Below are positions 1 through 9,314 of a DNA stretch of 64,000 nucleotides, piece after piece. This DNA is from Stappia sp. ES.058 (GTDB lineage Bacteria; Pseudomonadota; Alphaproteobacteria; Rhizobiales; Stappiaceae): positions 2,480,001-2,544,000 of the forward strand of contig NZ_LT629784.1 of the NCBI RefSeq assembly GCF_900105595.1. The letters are read 5' to 3'. The translations under genes and the position numbers were made by a program. Numbering within the stretch: the first letter of the stretch is position 1; each line of letters begins with the position of its first letter. The notes below the pieces were generated by a model. It saw only the letters and a program-made list of their open reading frames with translations, was not told where the DNA came from and did no database searches.

Positions 1-690
1 GACGGGGATATCGAGCGCTTTCGCCGCCGATACCAGCTTCGCCTCGATGGGCCCGGGCTCCTCGGCGTCACGCCCATGCCGCTGTTCGATGAAGCGCGGG
101 TCCCAGTGCCAGCGGTAGCGGCCGTCGGCGTGCTGCCGCAGGTTCTTGGAAAGACCCTCGAGCGACTTCGGCCGCGAGCGGTGCGGCAGATAGCTTGCAA
201 TGGCATCCGCGGCCTCCTCGACGCTTGCAAACCCGTCGTGCATGCGCTCCGACATGAAGGAGATGATCTTGTTGACGCCGGACGGATCCATCCTCGGCGT
301 GATGTCGACAAGCACAAGCGCGGAGAGCGTTCCCGGCTTCAACGCCCCTTCGGCAAGCAGGGACGCAATCCCGCCGAGCGATGCGCCGATCGCGATCGGA
401 CGGCTGCCGGTCTGTTCGGCGAGCCGGTCGGCGACCGCGACCACGTCGCGCCCGAAATCCTCGAACCGGTATCCGCCATCCTCGACCCAGTCGCTGTCGC
501 CGTGACCCCGCTGGTCGAGGCTCCAGGCCAGCATCCCGGCTTTCGCGAGCCGGGCCCCGGTGGCGTCCCAGGCGTGGCGGGTCTGGCCGCCGCCATGCAG
601 AAGAAGCGCCGGCCGCCCCCTCTCGCCGAACACATCCGCGATGAGCCGGTTCCCGTCCGCGCCGGCGAGTTCGATCTGCCGACCGCTCAT
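1..690 (-). CDS. alpha/beta hydrolase (partial, runs off left edge)
   Basis: This is a cytoplasmic alpha/beta-hydrolase-fold enzyme of unknown substrate. The 230 codons present include the oxyanion strand LLLHGGG (about 29-35), the DQRGHGDS motif (59-66) and the nucleophile elbow GASLGG with Ser104. The catalytic Asp/His region lies near or beyond the left edge, and no stop codon is reached. The ATG at 690 overlaps the stop of the upstream hydrolase by four bases (ATGA), so the two are probably translated together. Substrate prediction is not possible: the fold covers esterases, haloperoxidases and epoxide hydrolases. Confidence 0.85.
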   Translation of the reverse strand, partial: MSGRQIELAGADGNRLIADVFGERGRPALLLHGGGQTRHAWDATGARLAKAGMLAWSLDQRGHGDSDWVEDGGYRFEDFGRDVVAVADRLAEQTGSRPIAIGASLGGIASLLAEGALKPGTLSALVLVDITPRMDPSGVNKIISFMSERMHDGFASVEEAADAIASYLPHRSRPKSLEGLSKNLRQHADGRYRWHWDPRFIEQRHGRDAEEPGPIEAKLVSAAKALDIPV

Positions 691-1460
691 GCCCTGCCCT
701 CCCGCGACACCGATTCCAGAAAGGCGAGAACACCCTCCTTGTAGACCTTGTCGCCGACGGCGACCATGTGATCCCGGTTCGGGATGTCGAGCACCTCGGC
801 GCGCGGCATCAGTTTGGCAAGATCGGCGGCGGACCCGGCGATCTCGTCCCTCGTTCCCACCGCAACCAGCACCGGCTGCGAGATCCGCGCAACCTCGTCC
901 TGCGAGATCCTCTGGCGCGAGGAGCGCATACAGGCAGCAAGCGCCTTGCGATCGGATCCGGTCTGCTCGGCAAACGCCCGGAAGGCCCGTCCGGTGCGGT
1001 CCTTCACGTCGGAGAGCTTTTCCGCCTCGAGCGCGCTGGCGATCGGCTCGGGATTGCCGATCCCCGTGATCATGCCGTAACCGAGCCCGCCGAAAATGGC
1101 GCTGCGCACCCGGTCGGGGTGATTCAGGGTGAGAAAGGCGGTGATGCGCGCGCCCATCGAATAGCCCATCACGTCCACGCCGGTCAGGTCCAGATGCTCC
1201 AGAAGCCGCCTTGCGTCTTCCGCCATGGCCGGCGCGCCGTAGTCGTCCGGATCGTGCGTGCCGTCGCTCTCGCCATGCCCGCGGTTGTCGATGGCGATCA
1301 CCCGGCGCCCGGCCTCGACCAGCATCTCGACCCAGCCGGGGTAGGCCCAGTTCACCTGTTTGTTCGACGCAAACCCGTGAATCAGCAGGACGGGTTCCCC
1401 GCGGCCCTCGTCCAGATAGGCAAGCCGAAGACCGGCGGACTCAAAATGCGGCATGATCAT
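687..1460 (-). CDS. alpha/beta hydrolase
   Basis: This 257-aa alpha/beta-hydrolase-fold protein has a complete catalytic set. It shows LLIHGFAS (25-32), DNRGHGES (58-65), the nucleophile elbow GYSMGA with Ser101, an acid in the GTRDEIAG segment and a C-terminal NRDHMVAV segment supplying the His. No signal peptide is seen, so it is likely cytosolic. It is the first gene of a two-hydrolase unit and its TGA overlaps the ATG of the next gene. Codon 3 is also ATG and could be the true start. The substrate is unknown. Confidence 0.88.
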   Translation of the reverse strand: MIMPHFESAGLRLAYLDEGRGEPVLLIHGFASNKQVNWAYPGWVEMLVEAGRRVIAIDNRGHGESDGTHDPDDYGAPAMAEDARRLLEHLDLTGVDVMGYSMGARITAFLTLNHPDRVRSAIFGGLGYGMITGIGNPEPIASALEAEKLSDVKDRTGRAFRAFAEQTGSDRKALAACMRSSRQRISQDEVARISQPVLVAVGTRDEIAGSAADLAKLMPRAEVLDIPNRDHMVAVGDKVYKEGVLAFLESVSREGRA

Positions 1461-1680
1461 ATTACCTTGACGTAAACGTAAAAACAGGAACCGCTAAGAT
1501 AGAGACCTTGAACGGGGATGAAAACCCCACCGGGAGCGGTGCGGCCTGCGCGGGATCCGGGCACGCCGCGAACCGGAGGCGGCATCGCGCCCGGGTCGCG
1601 TATTTCCGGCCCACGCCCCCTGTTCAAGCGCGCTCTTCCTGCGTATGGTCCGCGAACTCGGCAACCAACAGAAACGACGG

Positions 1681-1941
1681 ATGGTCACGATGGCGGATGG
1701 TGTCGTCCCCCACTTTCAAAACGACACCGGTCTCGAACGCATCGAGATCGGCGCGAAGGAATTCCAGTGCATCGGCGCCAGGCCGCCCTTCGATCACCCG
1801 CATGTCTATCTCGACATGGGCGGTGACAGCGAAATCGTCTGTCCCTATTGCTCGACGCTGTACCGCTACAATTCGGCGCTTGGACCGGGCGAGGCCGATC
1901 CCGCCGACAGCGTCTGGACGCCCGTTCCCGCCTCGGCTTAA
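1681..1941 (+). CDS. zinc-finger (zf-CHCC) domain protein
   Basis: This small protein has the zf-CHCC (NDUFS6-like) fold. The core is FDHPHVYLDMG followed by VCPYCSTLYRY, giving the conserved Cys/His zinc ligands. In alphaproteobacteria such proteins are about 75-85 aa and are related to the zinc-binding 13-kDa subunit of mitochondrial complex I. ATG codons at 1681 and 1690 are both possible; 1690 (MADG...) resembles the usual family start, and an extended frame begins at 1645. It is encoded alone between a divergent hydrolase pair and an FAD monooxygenase. Confidence 0.85.
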   Translation: MVTMADGVVPHFQNDTGLERIEIGAKEFQCIGARPPFDHPHVYLDMGGDSEIVCPYCSTLYRYNSALGPGEADPADSVWTPVPASA

Positions 1942-2015
1942 ACCGCCGTCCTTCGTGATGAGCCCTCAGCCGACGCGTCATGCAACCGGCGGGGGCCTTT
2001 GAAGACACAGCGCAG

Positions 2016-3212
2016 ATGGCCTCCACCCCGCAGGACACTCTTTTCATCGCCGGCGCAGGGATCGGCGGACTGACAGCGGCGATCGCCCTGTCACGCCGCG
2101 CCCGGCCGGTCACGGTGCTGGAAGCAGCCCCCGCGCTTGATCCCATCGGCTCCGGGCTGCAATTGTCGCCAAACGCCATACATGTGCTGCGCGGTCTCGG
2201 GCTGGAGGAAGCGGTTCGCCGGCAAGCAGTCGCCCCCGAGGCGATCCGCGTAATGTCGGCGCGAACCGGAAAGCCGATTGCCGAAATCCCCCTCGGACAG
2301 ACCGCCGAGACCCGCTATGGCGCACCCTATCTCGTTATCCACCGGGGCGATCTTCAGCAGGTCCTTCTGAACGCAGCCAGAGCCTCCGCCGGGATCGACC
2401 TGCGGCTGTGCACGCGCGTGCGCGACGCCCGCCAGAGCGCGGATGCCGTACAGGTCGAAGTCGAGACCGACGCCGGCATCGATCATCTGAGCGGCGGGGC
2501 GCTGATCGGCGCCGACGGCGTGTGGTCGAACGTCCGCCGCCGCGTCATGGATCTGCGCCAGGCCGTCTTCAGCGGACGCACGGCCTACAGGGCGGTCATT
2601 CCGATCGAGGCGGTGCCGGCGGCCTGGCGCGAGGCGACCGGTCTTTGGCTCGGCCCTCGCGCCCATGTCGTGCATTACCCTGTTTCCGCGGGCCGGGAGT
2701 TCAACATCGTCGCGCTCGTCGCCGAGGACTGGCAGGAGGAAAGCTGGTCCACACCGGCCGACACCGCCGCGCTGCTCGCGCGCTTTGCGTCCTGGCCGGC
2801 CGAATGCCGCGACCTGCTCGCCCTGCCCAACCGCTATCTCAAATGGGCGCTGTGCGGCATGGACCCCGGAACGAGCTGGGTGAACGGGCGCTTCGCGCTT
2901 CTGGGCGATGCGGCGCACGCCATGCTTCCCTTCGCCGCGCAAGGAGCGGGCATGTCGATCGAGGATGCCGACGCGCTCGCGCGCGCCATCGACACGACCG
3001 ACCATCTGCCGAATGCGCTCGCCCGCTATCAGGCCACAAGGCAGGACCGGGCCGAGAGCGTGCTGCGCCTCGCGAGGAGCAACGACCGCGTCTATCACAT
3101 GGCCGGACCTTTGGCGCTCGCGCGCGACACCGTCATGAAGGGACTTGGCGGCGAACGGCTTCTCGCACGCCTCGATTGGCTGTATGGATGGCGCCCGCCC
3201 GAAGGCCGGTAA
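2016..3212 (+). CDS. FAD-dependent monooxygenase (salicylate hydroxylase/UbiH-like)
   Basis: This is a flavoprotein aromatic hydroxylase of about 398 aa. The N-terminus has the Rossmann FAD motif GAGIGG (13-18). A GADGVWS segment follows mid-protein, and the second FAD motif GDAAHAMLPFAAQGA lies near residue 297. These features define the PHBH-like single-component monooxygenases, which use NAD(P)H and O2 to hydroxylate aromatic acids or related substrates. The real substrate cannot be read from sequence. An in-frame ATG at 1980 would add 12 residues; I prefer 2016 because the fold begins directly after it. Confidence 0.85.
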   Translation: MASTPQDTLFIAGAGIGGLTAAIALSRRARPVTVLEAAPALDPIGSGLQLSPNAIHVLRGLGLEEAVRRQAVAPEAIRVMSARTGKPIAEIPLGQTAETRYGAPYLVIHRGDLQQVLLNAARASAGIDLRLCTRVRDARQSADAVQVEVETDAGIDHLSGGALIGADGVWSNVRRRVMDLRQAVFSGRTAYRAVIPIEAVPAAWREATGLWLGPRAHVVHYPVSAGREFNIVALVAEDWQEESWSTPADTAALLARFASWPAECRDLLALPNRYLKWALCGMDPGTSWVNGRFALLGDAAHAMLPFAAQGAGMSIEDADALARAIDTTDHLPNALARYQATRQDRAESVLRLARSNDRVYHMAGPLALARDTVMKGLGGERLLARLDWLYGWRPPEGR

Positions 3213-3255
3213 GGCCGGACAAGGCGACCACGCGCGCAACCCGAGAGGCGACGGA

Positions 3256-4002
3256 ATGACAACGCAGACGACCGGTGAAATCGTGACGGCCGGGTTCGTG
3301 GTGATCGGTGACGAGATCCTCTCCGGCCGGACCAAGGACAAGAACATCGGCTATCTGGCCGAGTTCCTGACCGCCATCGGCGTGGACCTTTCCGAAGTGC
3401 GCATCGTGCCCGACATCGAGGAGCGGATCGTCGAGGCGGTCAATGCCCTGCGCGAACGCTACACCTATGTCTTTACCTCCGGCGGCATCGGCCCGACACA
3501 CGACGACATCACCGCGGATGCCATCGGAAAGGCTTTTGGCGTCTCCGTCGATCACGATCCGCGCGCGGTGGAGATCCTCACCGCATTCTATCCTAAGGGA
3601 CAGCTCACCGACGCCCGGTTGCGCATGGCGCGGATCCCGCAGGGCGCGGAGTTGATCGAGAACGCCGTTTCAAAGGCACCGGGCTTTCGCATCGAGAATG
3701 TGCATGTCATGGCCGGCGTGCCGGCAGTGATGCAGGCCATGCTCGATTCGATAGGTCCGACGCTGAAGACCGGCCTGAAGATGCATTCGACCGCGATTGA
3801 CGCCGATGTGCCGGAAAGCCGGATCGCGGGCGCGCTCGGAGCGATCCAGGATGGCCATGACGGCGTGATGATCGGCTCCTATCCGCGCTCGAACGATGGC
3901 CGTTTCTCGACCCAGATCGTTGTGCGCTCACGCGACATCGCTGCCATGGAGGCGGCCGCGGAGGCGATCCGCGCCGCGGTGGCCGCCCATGTTTCCACCT
4001 GA
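3256..4002 (+). CDS. CinA-like molybdopterin-binding domain protein
   Basis: This 248-aa protein contains only the MoCF (MoeA/MogA-like) domain found at the N-terminus of CinA, with VIGDEILSGR near residue 15 and TSGGIGPTHDD near 75. The pyridine-nucleotide deamidase domain of full-length CinA is absent, so a deamidase role should not be assumed. Alphaproteobacteria commonly carry this short form annotated as competence/damage-inducible protein A. ATG 3256 follows a GAGAGGCGACGGA stretch; the reading frame is open back to 3145, which overlaps the upstream monooxygenase and is unlikely. Confidence 0.85.
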   Translation: MTTQTTGEIVTAGFVVIGDEILSGRTKDKNIGYLAEFLTAIGVDLSEVRIVPDIEERIVEAVNALRERYTYVFTSGGIGPTHDDITADAIGKAFGVSVDHDPRAVEILTAFYPKGQLTDARLRMARIPQGAELIENAVSKAPGFRIENVHVMAGVPAVMQAMLDSIGPTLKTGLKMHSTAIDADVPESRIAGALGAIQDGHDGVMIGSYPRSNDGRFSTQIVVRSRDIAAMEAAAEAIRAAVAAHVST

Positions 4003-4032
4003 CACAATCCCTGCGAACAGGACCCGACCCTG

Positions 4033-4542
4033 ATGGAAAACCCGCAACAGCCGAAAGCCTTTCCCGTCTCCTGGGACCAGTTCCACCGCGACAGCCGCGC
4101 GCTTGCATGGCGTCTGTCGGGCCAGGGCACCTGGGAGGCCATCGTCTGCATCACCCGCGGCGGCCTCGTGCCGGCCGCCATCGTTGCGCGCGAGCTTGGC
4201 ATCCGCATGATCGAGACCGTGTGCATCGCCTCCTATCACGACTACGAGGAACAGGGCGACCTGCAGATCATCAAGACCGTCGGCGAGAGCGTCGTCAACC
4301 TGAAGGGCGGCCAGGGCGCCAGCGTGCTCGTGATCGACGATCTGGTCGACACCGGCAAGACGGCGCGGGTCGTGCGCGACATGCTGCCGGATGCGCATTT
4401 CGCCACTGTCTATGCCAAGCCGATGGGCCGTCCGCTGGTCGACACCTTCGTCACCGAGGTCTCCCAGGACACCTGGATCTATTTTCCCTGGGACATGGGC
4501 TGGCAGTTTCAGCCGCCAATCGCCAAGGGCAGCCAGGGCTGA
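4033..4542 (+). CDS. gpt: xanthine phosphoribosyltransferase
   Basis: This 169-aa type I phosphoribosyltransferase transfers phosphoribose from PRPP to xanthine/guanine in purine salvage. The PRPP-binding signature [14 protein letters not shown] is clear around residues 97-110, and an ITRGG segment near 38 is the PPi loop. Length and the N-terminal [11 protein letters not shown] segment match the Gpt branch rather than Hpt. It sits 30 bp after the CinA-like gene on the same strand. Confidence 0.92.
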   Translation: MENPQQPKAFPVSWDQFHRDSRALAWRLSGQGTWEAIVCITRGGLVPAAIVARELGIRMIETVCIASYHDYEEQGDLQIIKTVGESVVNLKGGQGASVLVIDDLVDTGKTARVVRDMLPDAHFATVYAKPMGRPLVDTFVTEVSQDTWIYFPWDMGWQFQPPIAKGSQG

Positions 4543-4646
4543 GCGCGCAGGCGCCTCCCCTGCCCGGAACGCAAGGCAGCTGCCCGCTCGCAAAAAAGTG
4601 AGTGAACGCCCATATTTCGGCGCAATTTCCAACGCTATAACGGCGT

Positions 4647-5009
4647 ATGGGTATTTTCCGTTCCACTGTGCGGCGCGCGGTCGTGTTCGCACTCCTGCTG
4701 CTGGCGTCGGTTCACATCGACGCGGCGGCGGCGCGCGCAACGACGTCAGCCGCGCCTGACCGGCCTGCCGGGAGCGTGGGTGCCCTGTCGAGCGAGGCCC
4801 TTGCCGCTGCAACGTCCGACGCTGCCGACGACGCAGACGGCGCGGTCACATCGACGACCTGCCCGCGGGCGGGCGCCTGCGCCGGCTACATCGTGCCCTT
4901 CGCACCGCCTCTCCCCGGTCCCGCGCGCGTCCGCGGCCGGCATCTGCAGGTCGTCTGGCAAACACCGACCCCGGTTGCGGCCGGGCGGCTGACGCCGCCT
5001 CCGCGCTGA
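4647..5009 (+). CDS. hypothetical secreted protein, low complexity
   Basis: I do not recognise this 120-aa protein. It begins with an arginine-containing n-region and a hydrophobic stretch (VVFALLLLASVHI, about 12-24) that looks like a Sec signal peptide. An Ala-rich segment, two Cys residues (TTCPRAGACAG) and a Pro-rich tail follow. High GC creates long random frames here, so only the signal peptide and the position in an otherwise empty gap support it. Confidence 0.4.
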   Translation: MGIFRSTVRRAVVFALLLLASVHIDAAAARATTSAAPDRPAGSVGALSSEALAAATSDAADDADGAVTSTTCPRAGACAGYIVPFAPPLPGPARVRGRHLQVVWQTPTPVAAGRLTPPPR

Positions 5010-5082
5010 ACGCGCCCGACACCGGTACCGCAGATCGTCCCGCCGCCGCACGAACCGCCGGCCGCAATGCTTTTCTCATGAC

Positions 5083-5805
5083 ATGCGACACACAATGACA
5101 AACACCGCTGCCCCTTCTTCAACCGTCCTCACGCGCCGCGCCCTGATCACCGGGGCCGCCGGACTGGCTTTGGCCGGTTGCACGAGCGGAACGGCCCGGC
5201 GTCCGGTACCCGCCGCGCCCGCCGTTGGAAGCCGGACCGTGATCGACCCCTACTACCGGGCGATGTATGCGGCGATGCCTCAGGAAAAATTCCCGGTCCC
5301 CGCCGTCGATCTGCGCAAGATCGATCCCGTGTACTTTCGTCAGGTCGTGAACTACCCGACGCGCGAACGCGCCGGAACGCTGATCGTCGACACGCCGAAC
5401 CGGTTTCTCTATCTCGTCATGGAAAATGGACAGGCGCTGCGCTACGGCGTCGGCATCGGCCGGGCGGGCTTTTCGTGGGGCGGGCGCGCGCGGATCGCCT
5501 ACAAGCGCGCCTGGCCGACCTGGACGCCGCCGGCGGAGATGATCGCGCGCGAGCCGGATCTGGAGAAATACCGCAACGGCATGGAGCCGGGCCTTGAAAA
5601 CCCGCTGGGAGCACGCGCGCTCTACATCTTCGAGGGCGGGCGCGACACGCTCTACCGGGTGCACGGCACGCTGGAGGAATGGTCGATCGGAAAGGCGGTG
5701 TCGTCGGGCTGCGTTCGCCTGCTCAATCAGGACGTGATCGATCTTGCGTCCCGGGTTCCCAACGACACGCCGATCATCGTGAAACAAGGCCCCGGCGTCG
5801 CCTGA
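5083..5805 (+). CDS. L,D-transpeptidase (YkuD), predicted lipoprotein
   Basis: This is a periplasmic YkuD-domain enzyme that makes L,D-crosslinks in peptidoglycan or attaches proteins to it. The N-terminus reads TRRALITGAAGLALAGC: a twin-arginine-like signal with a lipobox, so the mature protein is probably an acylated Tat substrate with Cys33. The catalytic domain has the conserved His in YRVHGT (H194) and the nucleophile in SSGCVRL (C210). An internal ATG at 5095 is an equally good start. A second, distinct YkuD protein is encoded at 32082-32600. Confidence 0.9.
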   Translation: MRHTMTNTAAPSSTVLTRRALITGAAGLALAGCTSGTARRPVPAAPAVGSRTVIDPYYRAMYAAMPQEKFPVPAVDLRKIDPVYFRQVVNYPTRERAGTLIVDTPNRFLYLVMENGQALRYGVGIGRAGFSWGGRARIAYKRAWPTWTPPAEMIAREPDLEKYRNGMEPGLENPLGARALYIFEGGRDTLYRVHGTLEEWSIGKAVSSGCVRLLNQDVIDLASRVPNDTPIIVKQGPGVA

Positions 5806-5821
5806 TCGTGCCCGCACCTCA

Positions 5822-6526
5822 TCAAGGGTCGAGGGCGACAAGGCGCTCGGCGGCGATTTCCGCCGTGTCGACGCGACAACCGAGCGCATAGGCCTCCACG
5901 CCCGCCGACCGCGCCGCGTCAAAGGCGGCCGCATAGGCCGGATCGATGTCGCGCGCCAGCGACATCGCGCGGCAATCGGGGCGCTGCACAAGATAGACCA
6001 TCGCGGCCCGCGCGCCGGAGGCCACCATGTCCGACATCTCCACCAGATGCTTGGCGCCGCGCGCGGTCACCGAATCCGGAAATTCCGCAAGGCCGGCCCT
6101 GCGCATGAGATGCACGTTCTTGACCTCGACATAGACGGGCGCGGCGGCCTCGCTTTCAAGCAGGATGTCGATGCGTGAATTGCGCCCGTATTTCACCTCG
6201 CGGCGCAGGGTCCCGAAATCCGCAAGCTCCGGGATCAGCCCCGCGCGCAGCGCCTCTTCCACCAGTGCGTTTGGATGCGCCGTGTTGATCCCGACCAGCG
6301 CACCGTCCGCCTCGACGATCTCCCAGGAATAGCGCAGCTTGCGCTTCGGATTGTCCGAAAGGGAGAGATAGACGCGCGCTCCCTCCTGCTTCAGTCCCAG
6401 CATCGAGCCCGGATTGGCGCAATGGGCGGTGACCTCCTCGCCAGTCTCGTCGAGCACGACATCGGCGAGAAACCGCTTGTAGCGGCGCACGAGCCGGCCG
6501 GACACCAGGGCTGTTGGAAAACGCAA
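5822..6526 (-). CDS. sfsA: sugar fermentation stimulation protein SfsA
   Basis: This 234-aa SfsA-family protein has a predicted OB-fold DNA-binding N-terminus and a nuclease-like C-terminal domain. Recognisable segments are [10 protein letters not shown], the [10 protein letters not shown] motif (33-42), SRIDILLE and [10 protein letters not shown], the last being the PD-(D/E)xK-like acid-lysine core. Length matches the family. Its cellular role is still poorly defined; the E. coli name comes from maltose utilisation. It is convergent with the L,D-transpeptidase and follows trkH on the same strand. Confidence 0.92.
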   Translation of the reverse strand: MRFPTALVSGRLVRRYKRFLADVVLDETGEEVTAHCANPGSMLGLKQEGARVYLSLSDNPKRKLRYSWEIVEADGALVGINTAHPNALVEEALRAGLIPELADFGTLRREVKYGRNSRIDILLESEAAAPVYVEVKNVHLMRRAGLAEFPDSVTARGAKHLVEMSDMVASGARAAMVYLVQRPDCRAMSLARDIDPAYAAAFDAARSAGVEAYALGCRVDTAEIAAERLVALDP

Positions 6527-6553
6527 GACACAGGCTCCCGAAGGGCAAGAGGG

Positions 6554-7999
6554 TCAACGCGACCAGAAATCCGGGTCGAGCAGAACGAGGACGGTGAAGA
6601 GCTCCAGGCGCCCCATCAGCATGGCGAAGGACAGGATCCATTTGGCGCCATCGGGAAGTGGCGCGAAATTTCCGGTCGGCCCGATGATCGGTCCAAGCCC
6701 CGGACCGACGTTTCCCACCGCTGTGGCGGCAGCCGACAAGGCGGTGACCAGATCGAGGTCGAACCCGGCCAGCGCGAGAGTCAGGACGCCGACCGTCCCC
6801 ATGTAGACCACAAGAAACGCCAGCACCGAGAAGGAGAGCTCCGTCGTCAGCCGCGCCTTGCCGTAGGATTCCGGCAGCACCCGGTTGGGCCTGACCATCC
6901 GGCGCAGATGCGCGCGCACGGTGCCGAAAAAGACCAGAAAGCGGAAGATCTTGATACCGCCCGTGGTCGATCCCGTGCAGCCGCCGACGAACTTCAGCAG
7001 GAGCACCAGCACGATGACCGGCGCGCCCCAGGTCGTATAGTCGCCGAAGGCGTAGCCGGTGCCGGTCACCACGGAAATCATGTTGAAGGCGGACATACGC
7101 AGCGCGTCGCCGAAGGGAACCCGGTGCTGCAGGCCGAGATAGACCGTGACCGCCAGCGCCACGAGCACCACGAACCCGAAGAAGGCGCGCACCTGCGGGT
7201 CGCGCCACAGGGCGAGCGGTTCGCCGCGCAGCGCCTGGATCAGGAGCACGAAGGGCAGCGAGCCGATCAGCATGAACACGATGGCGACCCAGGCGGTTGC
7301 CGGATTCGTGAAATAGCCGAAGGACAGGTCGTGCGTGGAATAGCCACCTGTCGCGATGGTGGTAAAGGCGTGGTTGACCGCATCGAACACGCTCATGCCC
7401 GTAACCCAGTAGGCCAGCGCGCACAGCAGGGTCAGGAACAGGTAGGAAAAGCCGATCAGACGCACGAGTTCGATGGAGCGCGCCACGATCTTTTCGCTGC
7501 GGTCGGAACTTTCGGTCTGAAAGAGCTGCATCCCGCCGATCTTGAGGAACGGCAGCAAGACGATGGCCATGACGATGATGCCGACGCCGCCCATCCACTG
7601 CATCAGCGAACGCCACACCAGCAGCCCCGGCGGCAGGCCGTCGAGACCGGACAGCACGGTGGACCCCGTCGTGGTGAAACCGGAGACGGCCTCGAACACC
7701 GCGTCGGCGTAGCCGATGCCGAGCCACAGGAAGGGCAACGCCCCGAAAGCCGGCAGCGTCATCCAGGACAGCGTCGTCAGCACGAAGGTCTGACGCATGT
7801 TCAGCCCCTCGCTGAGCGACCCGCCGACGGCGACGGACAGCAGCAGCCCGATCAGCCCGGTGACCAGCGCCGACATGACGAAGGCCTGCCAGTCGGCATT
7901 GCGCGCGGCCACATCCACCATCGCCGGGATCAGCATGGCGGTGGCGAGCCCCACATAGAGGAAGCCGAGAACGTTGAGAACGGGGCGAAGCGAGATCAC
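6554..7999 (-). CDS. trkH: Trk potassium uptake channel subunit
   Basis: This 481-aa polytopic inner-membrane K+ transporter subunit works with the regulatory protein TrkA, which is not encoded here. The four pore-loop selectivity segments of the SKT family are visible: SGFTTTGST (106-114), TIATGGYST (214-222), VVTGTGYAF (310-318) and AATAVGNVG (424-432). Each has a central glycine. The GSTTGGIKIFR stretch (343-353) is also characteristic. It appears monocistronic or followed by sfsA. Confidence 0.93.
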   Translation of the reverse strand: MISLRPVLNVLGFLYVGLATAMLIPAMVDVAARNADWQAFVMSALVTGLIGLLLSVAVGGSLSEGLNMRQTFVLTTLSWMTLPAFGALPFLWLGIGYADAVFEAVSGFTTTGSTVLSGLDGLPPGLLVWRSLMQWMGGVGIIVMAIVLLPFLKIGGMQLFQTESSDRSEKIVARSIELVRLIGFSYLFLTLLCALAYWVTGMSVFDAVNHAFTTIATGGYSTHDLSFGYFTNPATAWVAIVFMLIGSLPFVLLIQALRGEPLALWRDPQVRAFFGFVVLVALAVTVYLGLQHRVPFGDALRMSAFNMISVVTGTGYAFGDYTTWGAPVIVLVLLLKFVGGCTGSTTGGIKIFRFLVFFGTVRAHLRRMVRPNRVLPESYGKARLTTELSFSVLAFLVVYMGTVGVLTLALAGFDLDLVTALSAAATAVGNVGPGLGPIIGPTGNFAPLPDGAKWILSFAMLMGRLELFTVLVLLDPDFWSR

Positions 8000-8106
8000 G
8001 TGTCGGGCGTCTTTCGTCGTCTACGATCCATCTGGCGCATCTCGCCGAAACTGTCGCGCCGCCATTGCCATGCACCCTCTTGGCCGGCTTTGACGGACCT
8101 TGCAAC

Positions 8107-8191
8107 TGGTGCGGACGGCGGGACTCGAACCCGCATGGCCGGGGCCGAGGGATTTTAAGTCCCTTGTGTCTACCAGTTCCACCACGTCCGC
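8107..8191 (-). tRNA. tRNA-Leu (anticodon UAA)
   Basis: On the minus strand the sequence folds as a class II tRNA. The acceptor stem GCGGACG pairs with CGTCCGC and the D-loop region is GGTGGAACTGGTAGACAC. The anticodon stem AGGGA/TCCCT holds the loop CTTAAAA with anticodon TAA. A long variable arm follows, then GCGGG-TTCGAGT-CCCGC as the T-arm. The discriminator A and CCA are genome-encoded (TGGT on the plus strand at 8107-8110). The class II variable arm and the anticodon identify leucine. Confidence 0.96.
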
Positions 8192-8459
8192 GCATGTTCT
8201 GGGTACCTGCCCGCGCGCGGGCGCGCAAGAGGCATCGACCAGAGCCTGCTTCCACGCGAACGCGACCGGCTCAGGCGGCGGAATCCCCGTTGCACCGTGG
8301 AAAGCGCATTGCACCCGTGGACCGCGCGTTTTATGGCTATAATTCAGTTCAGGACACGCACGGATGCCCGGTGCGGCCCTGTGGACGCGGCGCGCGCCCC
8401 CGCGCGTCGGACTGCGATCCATGGCGCGACGGGCGATCCCTCATGCACACGGAAACCCG

Positions 8460-9293
8460 ATGGTCACATACATTGATGCCGACACGGCTCCACTGAAGAA
8501 CACCGGGCAGATCCGCCTGTACGGCCCCGAGGATTTCAAGGCCATGCACCGGGCGGGTCAGCTCACGGCCCGCTGCCTGGATGGCCTCGCCGACAGGATC
8601 AGGCCGGGTACGACGACCCAGGAGATCGACGACTTCGTTTTCGCCTTCGGCGAGGAGCACAATGCGGTTCCGGCAACGCTGAACTATCGCGGCTACACAA
8701 AGTCGAGCTGCACCTCGATCAATCACGTCGTGTGCCACGGCATTCCGAACGAAAAGCCCCTGAAGGACGGCGACATCGTCAACATCGACGTCACCTTCAT
8801 TCTCGATGGCTGGCACGGCGATTCCAGCCGCATGTACACGGTCGGGCGTCCCAAGCGCGCGGCCGAGCGCCTGATCGAGGTGACCTATCAGTCGCTGTTG
8901 CGCGGCATCGAGGCCGCCCGTCCGGGCAACACCACAGGCGACATCGGCGCGGCGATCCAGTCCTATGTCGAGGCCGAGCGCTGTTCGGTGGTGCGGGATT
9001 TCTGCGGTCACGGCGTCGGACGCCTGTTTCACGACACGCCCAACATCCTGCACTACGGTCGCCCCGGCGAAGGCATCGAGCTGAAGCCCGGCATGATCTT
9101 CACCATCGAACCGATGGTCAATCTGGGCCGGCCTCATGTGAAGGTGCTGTCGGATGGCTGGACCGCCGTGACCCGGGACCGGTCGCTGTCGGCACAGTTC
9201 GAGCATTCAATCGGCATTACAGAGGACGGACACGAGATCTTCACGCTGTCGCCGGCCGGGCTCGACAATCCCGCCGCGCACATCCCCTCCTGA
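8460..9293 (+). CDS. map: type I methionine aminopeptidase
   Basis: This 277-aa enzyme removes the initiator Met from nascent proteins. All five metal ligands of the pita-bread fold are in expected contexts: the two Asp in VNIDVTFILDGWHGDSSRM, His in CGHGVGRLFHDTP, Glu in FTIEPMVN and Glu in QFEHSIGITE. The substrate-binding His lies in SINHVVCHGIP. The open frame reaches 8364, but ATG 8460 (MVTYID) gives the usual start. RadC follows 21 bp downstream. Confidence 0.93.
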   Translation: MVTYIDADTAPLKNTGQIRLYGPEDFKAMHRAGQLTARCLDGLADRIRPGTTTQEIDDFVFAFGEEHNAVPATLNYRGYTKSSCTSINHVVCHGIPNEKPLKDGDIVNIDVTFILDGWHGDSSRMYTVGRPKRAAERLIEVTYQSLLRGIEAARPGNTTGDIGAAIQSYVEAERCSVVRDFCGHGVGRLFHDTPNILHYGRPGEGIELKPGMIFTIEPMVNLGRPHVKVLSDGWTAVTRDRSLSAQFEHSIGITEDGHEIFTLSPAGLDNPAAHIPS

Positions 9294-9314
9294 CAGCGCG
9301 AAAGGGGCGCGCAG

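Noticed and set aside
2091..3347. 418-codon minus-strand frame opposite the FAD monooxygenase
   Set aside because: The plus-strand product has both FAD motifs; the minus frame has none.
6156..8255. 699-codon minus-strand and 627-codon plus-strand frames around trkH
   Set aside because: Both overlap trkH, sfsA and the tRNA-Leu gene in other frames. TrkH has all four filter motifs, so the others are shadows.
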